This document shows, piece after piece, positions 53,028 through 54,201 of a stretch of 54,201 bases of DNA (the stretch's first letter is position 1; the number at the start of each line of letters is the position of its first letter). The DNA lies in contig JAJRVW010000203.1 in assembly GCA_024277115.1 (NCBI GenBank), positions 1-54,201 of the forward strand. Direction: 5' to 3'. Below the pieces are notes generated by a model. The model ran no database searches, was not told the DNA's origin, and saw only the letters and a program-made list of their open reading frames with translations. The position numbers were made by a program, and so were the translations under genes. This DNA comes from Calditrichota bacterium (GTDB lineage: Bacteria; Calditrichota; Calditrichia; Calditrichales; J004).

Positions 53028-53714
53028 TTACACTCCTACTCCACTGGAGATTTCTAAAACATCACCAAATAGCACTTCTAAATTACCTATTTTAAATAAC
53101 GCTGTCCCACCCTGATATTGAAGCGAGTCCGCAATACCGCGGATGAGCTCCTGAACGGTTATATCATTGCCTGTTTTACCCGTGGCCGTTACTTCAAATG
53201 TGTAGGTTCCTTCTGGCAGGGACTCGCCATCTTTACTAATGCCGTCCCATTCGATAGAATTAATACCTTTTTCAAGATTGCTGGTATCGAGTGTCCGTAC
53301 AATATTGCCGGCAGCGTCCATCACATTAATACTTACATCCTGCGCATAACCTCCTAGCTCAAAATAAAGGTTAACGGGGCTGTCCTCTTTCAGCTCAACC
53401 TGATTTCCTACAGCAGTAATCTGTTTGCCAATCAATGTGGTTGCTAGTGTATTATTTATCGTCTGGCTTAAAATAAGATCGGTATTAATGCTCTTTTCGA
53501 TATTGCCGTCAATACTTGTCAGTTGCTCTACCGAACTAAATTGTGCCAGTTGGGAAGCAAACTCCTGCCCTTCCATTGGGTTTAATGGGTCCTGGTTTTG
53601 CAATTGTGCTACCAGTAAGTTTAAAAACTCTTCCTTTCCCAAGTCATTCTGAAGAACATTGGAAAGGTTATCCGGGGTAGGCGGAGTAAAACCTGCTATT
53701 GGTGAATTTTCCAT
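53028..53714 (-). CDS. flgD: Flagellar hook cap assembly protein FlgD
   Basis: A 228-residue hook cap. The N-terminal signature is LGKEEFLNLLVAQLQNQDP followed by PMEGQEFASQLAQFSSVEQL. The C-terminal Ig-like domain (LEKGINSIEWDGISKDGESL, PEGTYTFEVTA) is complete. It guides polymerisation of FlgE. AAGGA precedes the ATG. Confidence 0.95.
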   Translation of the reverse strand: MENSPIAGFTPPTPDNLSNVLQNDLGKEEFLNLLVAQLQNQDPLNPMEGQEFASQLAQFSSVEQLTSIDGNIEKSINTDLILSQTINNTLATTLIGKQITAVGNQVELKEDSPVNLYFELGGYAQDVSINVMDAAGNIVRTLDTSNLEKGINSIEWDGISKDGESLPEGTYTFEVTATGKTGNDITVQELIRGIADSLQYQGGTALFKIGNLEVLFGDVLEISSGVGV

Positions 53715-53770
53715 TTTGTATCCTTTTAGTAATTATAAACGGGTAGTAAACAGTATGCTTTTCTACCCAA

Positions 53771-54201
53771 TTATGCGATTATGTCCATGGTGTTATAACC
53801 ATAGAACCGTTTTGAATTTAGGGCGGTGTTTTGTTCATTATCTGCCTCCGTTGTTTGTACATATTTTTGTTTTGAACCATTTTTCTTTTCTTGCTGTTTG
53901 TTATTTTTGTCCCACGTTTGCCCCACATCGATATTTACAGCGCTAATATTTACACCTTTGGCCTGAAGGTTTTCAACAAGGTGTGGGATGAGCCGTGCCA
54001 TCTCGGTTTTTATTGTATCATTCTCTACAAAAATCATAATAGCCTGGCGCGAAGAGCTTTTATTGAGACGGATATCCAATTTACCCATTTCGCTCGTTTC
54101 CACAAGAACCTGGCTTTGCGTAAAAGCCTGGTTAAGTGTGTCATAATATTTATTTATTATGCCGGATATATATTTTACCGGGGCAACCATTTTGGGTGTA
54201 A
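53771..54201 (-). CDS. fliK: FliK-like hook-length protein, C-terminal part (runs off the window)
   Basis: At least 139 residues. The first 90 match the C-terminal domain of FliK (TSEMGKLDIRLNKSSSRQAI, MIFVENDTIKTEMARLIPHL, ENLQAKGVNISAVNIDVGQT), which switches export from hook to filament substrates; a Lys/Gln-rich tail follows. The frame remains open to the edge of the window, upstream of the ATG at 54190, and FliK is usually several hundred residues, so this is most likely the 3' end of a longer gene. Position before flgD fits. Confidence 0.75.
   Translation of the reverse strand, partial: TPKMVAPVKYISGIINKYYDTLNQAFTQSQVLVETSEMGKLDIRLNKSSSRQAIMIFVENDTIKTEMARLIPHLVENLQAKGVNISAVNIDVGQTWDKNNKQQEKKNGSKQKYVQTTEADNEQNTALNSKRFYGYNTMDIIA

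Overview
The window is AT-rich bacterial chromosomal DNA (roughly 40% G+C by eye) from a Gram-negative, flagellated bacterium, probably of the FCB group and perhaps Calditrichota/Ignavibacteria-like. Two features point there. Flagellar P- and L-ring genes (flgI, flgH) imply an outer membrane. A secreted repeat protein ends in a YPNPFNP-type C-terminal sorting domain, as used by the type IX secretion system. The phylum is an inference; no rRNA or other marker gene is present. I saw no tRNA, rRNA, CRISPR array or insertion sequence.

Layout from left to right. 1-345: noncoding repeats. 420-2469: biotin carrier and biotin carboxylase subunits of an acyl-CoA carboxylase (minus strand). 2749-3132: the only plus-strand gene, a DUF302 protein. 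3211-5649: a secreted protein with fourteen 49-residue repeats and a sorting domain. 5867-25360: a glycan-modification island with multidomain glycosyltransferases, three sulfotransferase-type domains, a sugar epimerase/dehydratase, two DegT-type aminotransferases, two acyltransferases and a glycosidase-like beta-propeller. 25428-54201: a nearly continuous minus-strand flagellar cluster, transcribed in the order fliK-flgD-(flagellar operon protein)-flgE-motA-motB-fliL-fliM-fliN-fliO-fliP-fliQ-fliR-flhB-flhA-flhF-flhG-orf-fliA-orf-histidine kinase-ParA-M23 peptidase-flgF-flgG-flgA-flgH-flgI-flgJ-flgN-flgK-flgL.

The flagellar genes encode the motor (motAB, fliM, fliN, fliL), the export gate (fliOPQR, flhA, flhB), placement proteins (flhF, flhG), sigma-28 (fliA), the rod, rings, hook and junction (flgA, D, E, F, G, H, I, J, K, L) and the FlgN chaperone. 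Because the glycan island follows flgL on the same strand, it most likely decorates flagellin or another surface glycan with amino sugars and sulfate; that is inference.

The most striking observation is recurrent interruption of otherwise well conserved genes. flhA carries two in-frame TAA codons, flhF is split by a one-base frameshift in an A-rich run, and a very large glycosyltransferase/sulfotransferase gene (about 2,650 codons) carries an in-frame TAA inside a GT4 domain and a one-base frameshift in its TPR region. An acyltransferase in the island has lost a canonical start codon. Either motility and its glycosylation are being lost in this lineage, or these are sequence errors, or there is recoding; raw reads would decide. 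A second notable element is the kinase-like protein with a degraded ATP-binding domain, the second MinD/ParA ATPase and the membrane-anchored M23 peptidase inserted between fliA and flgF.
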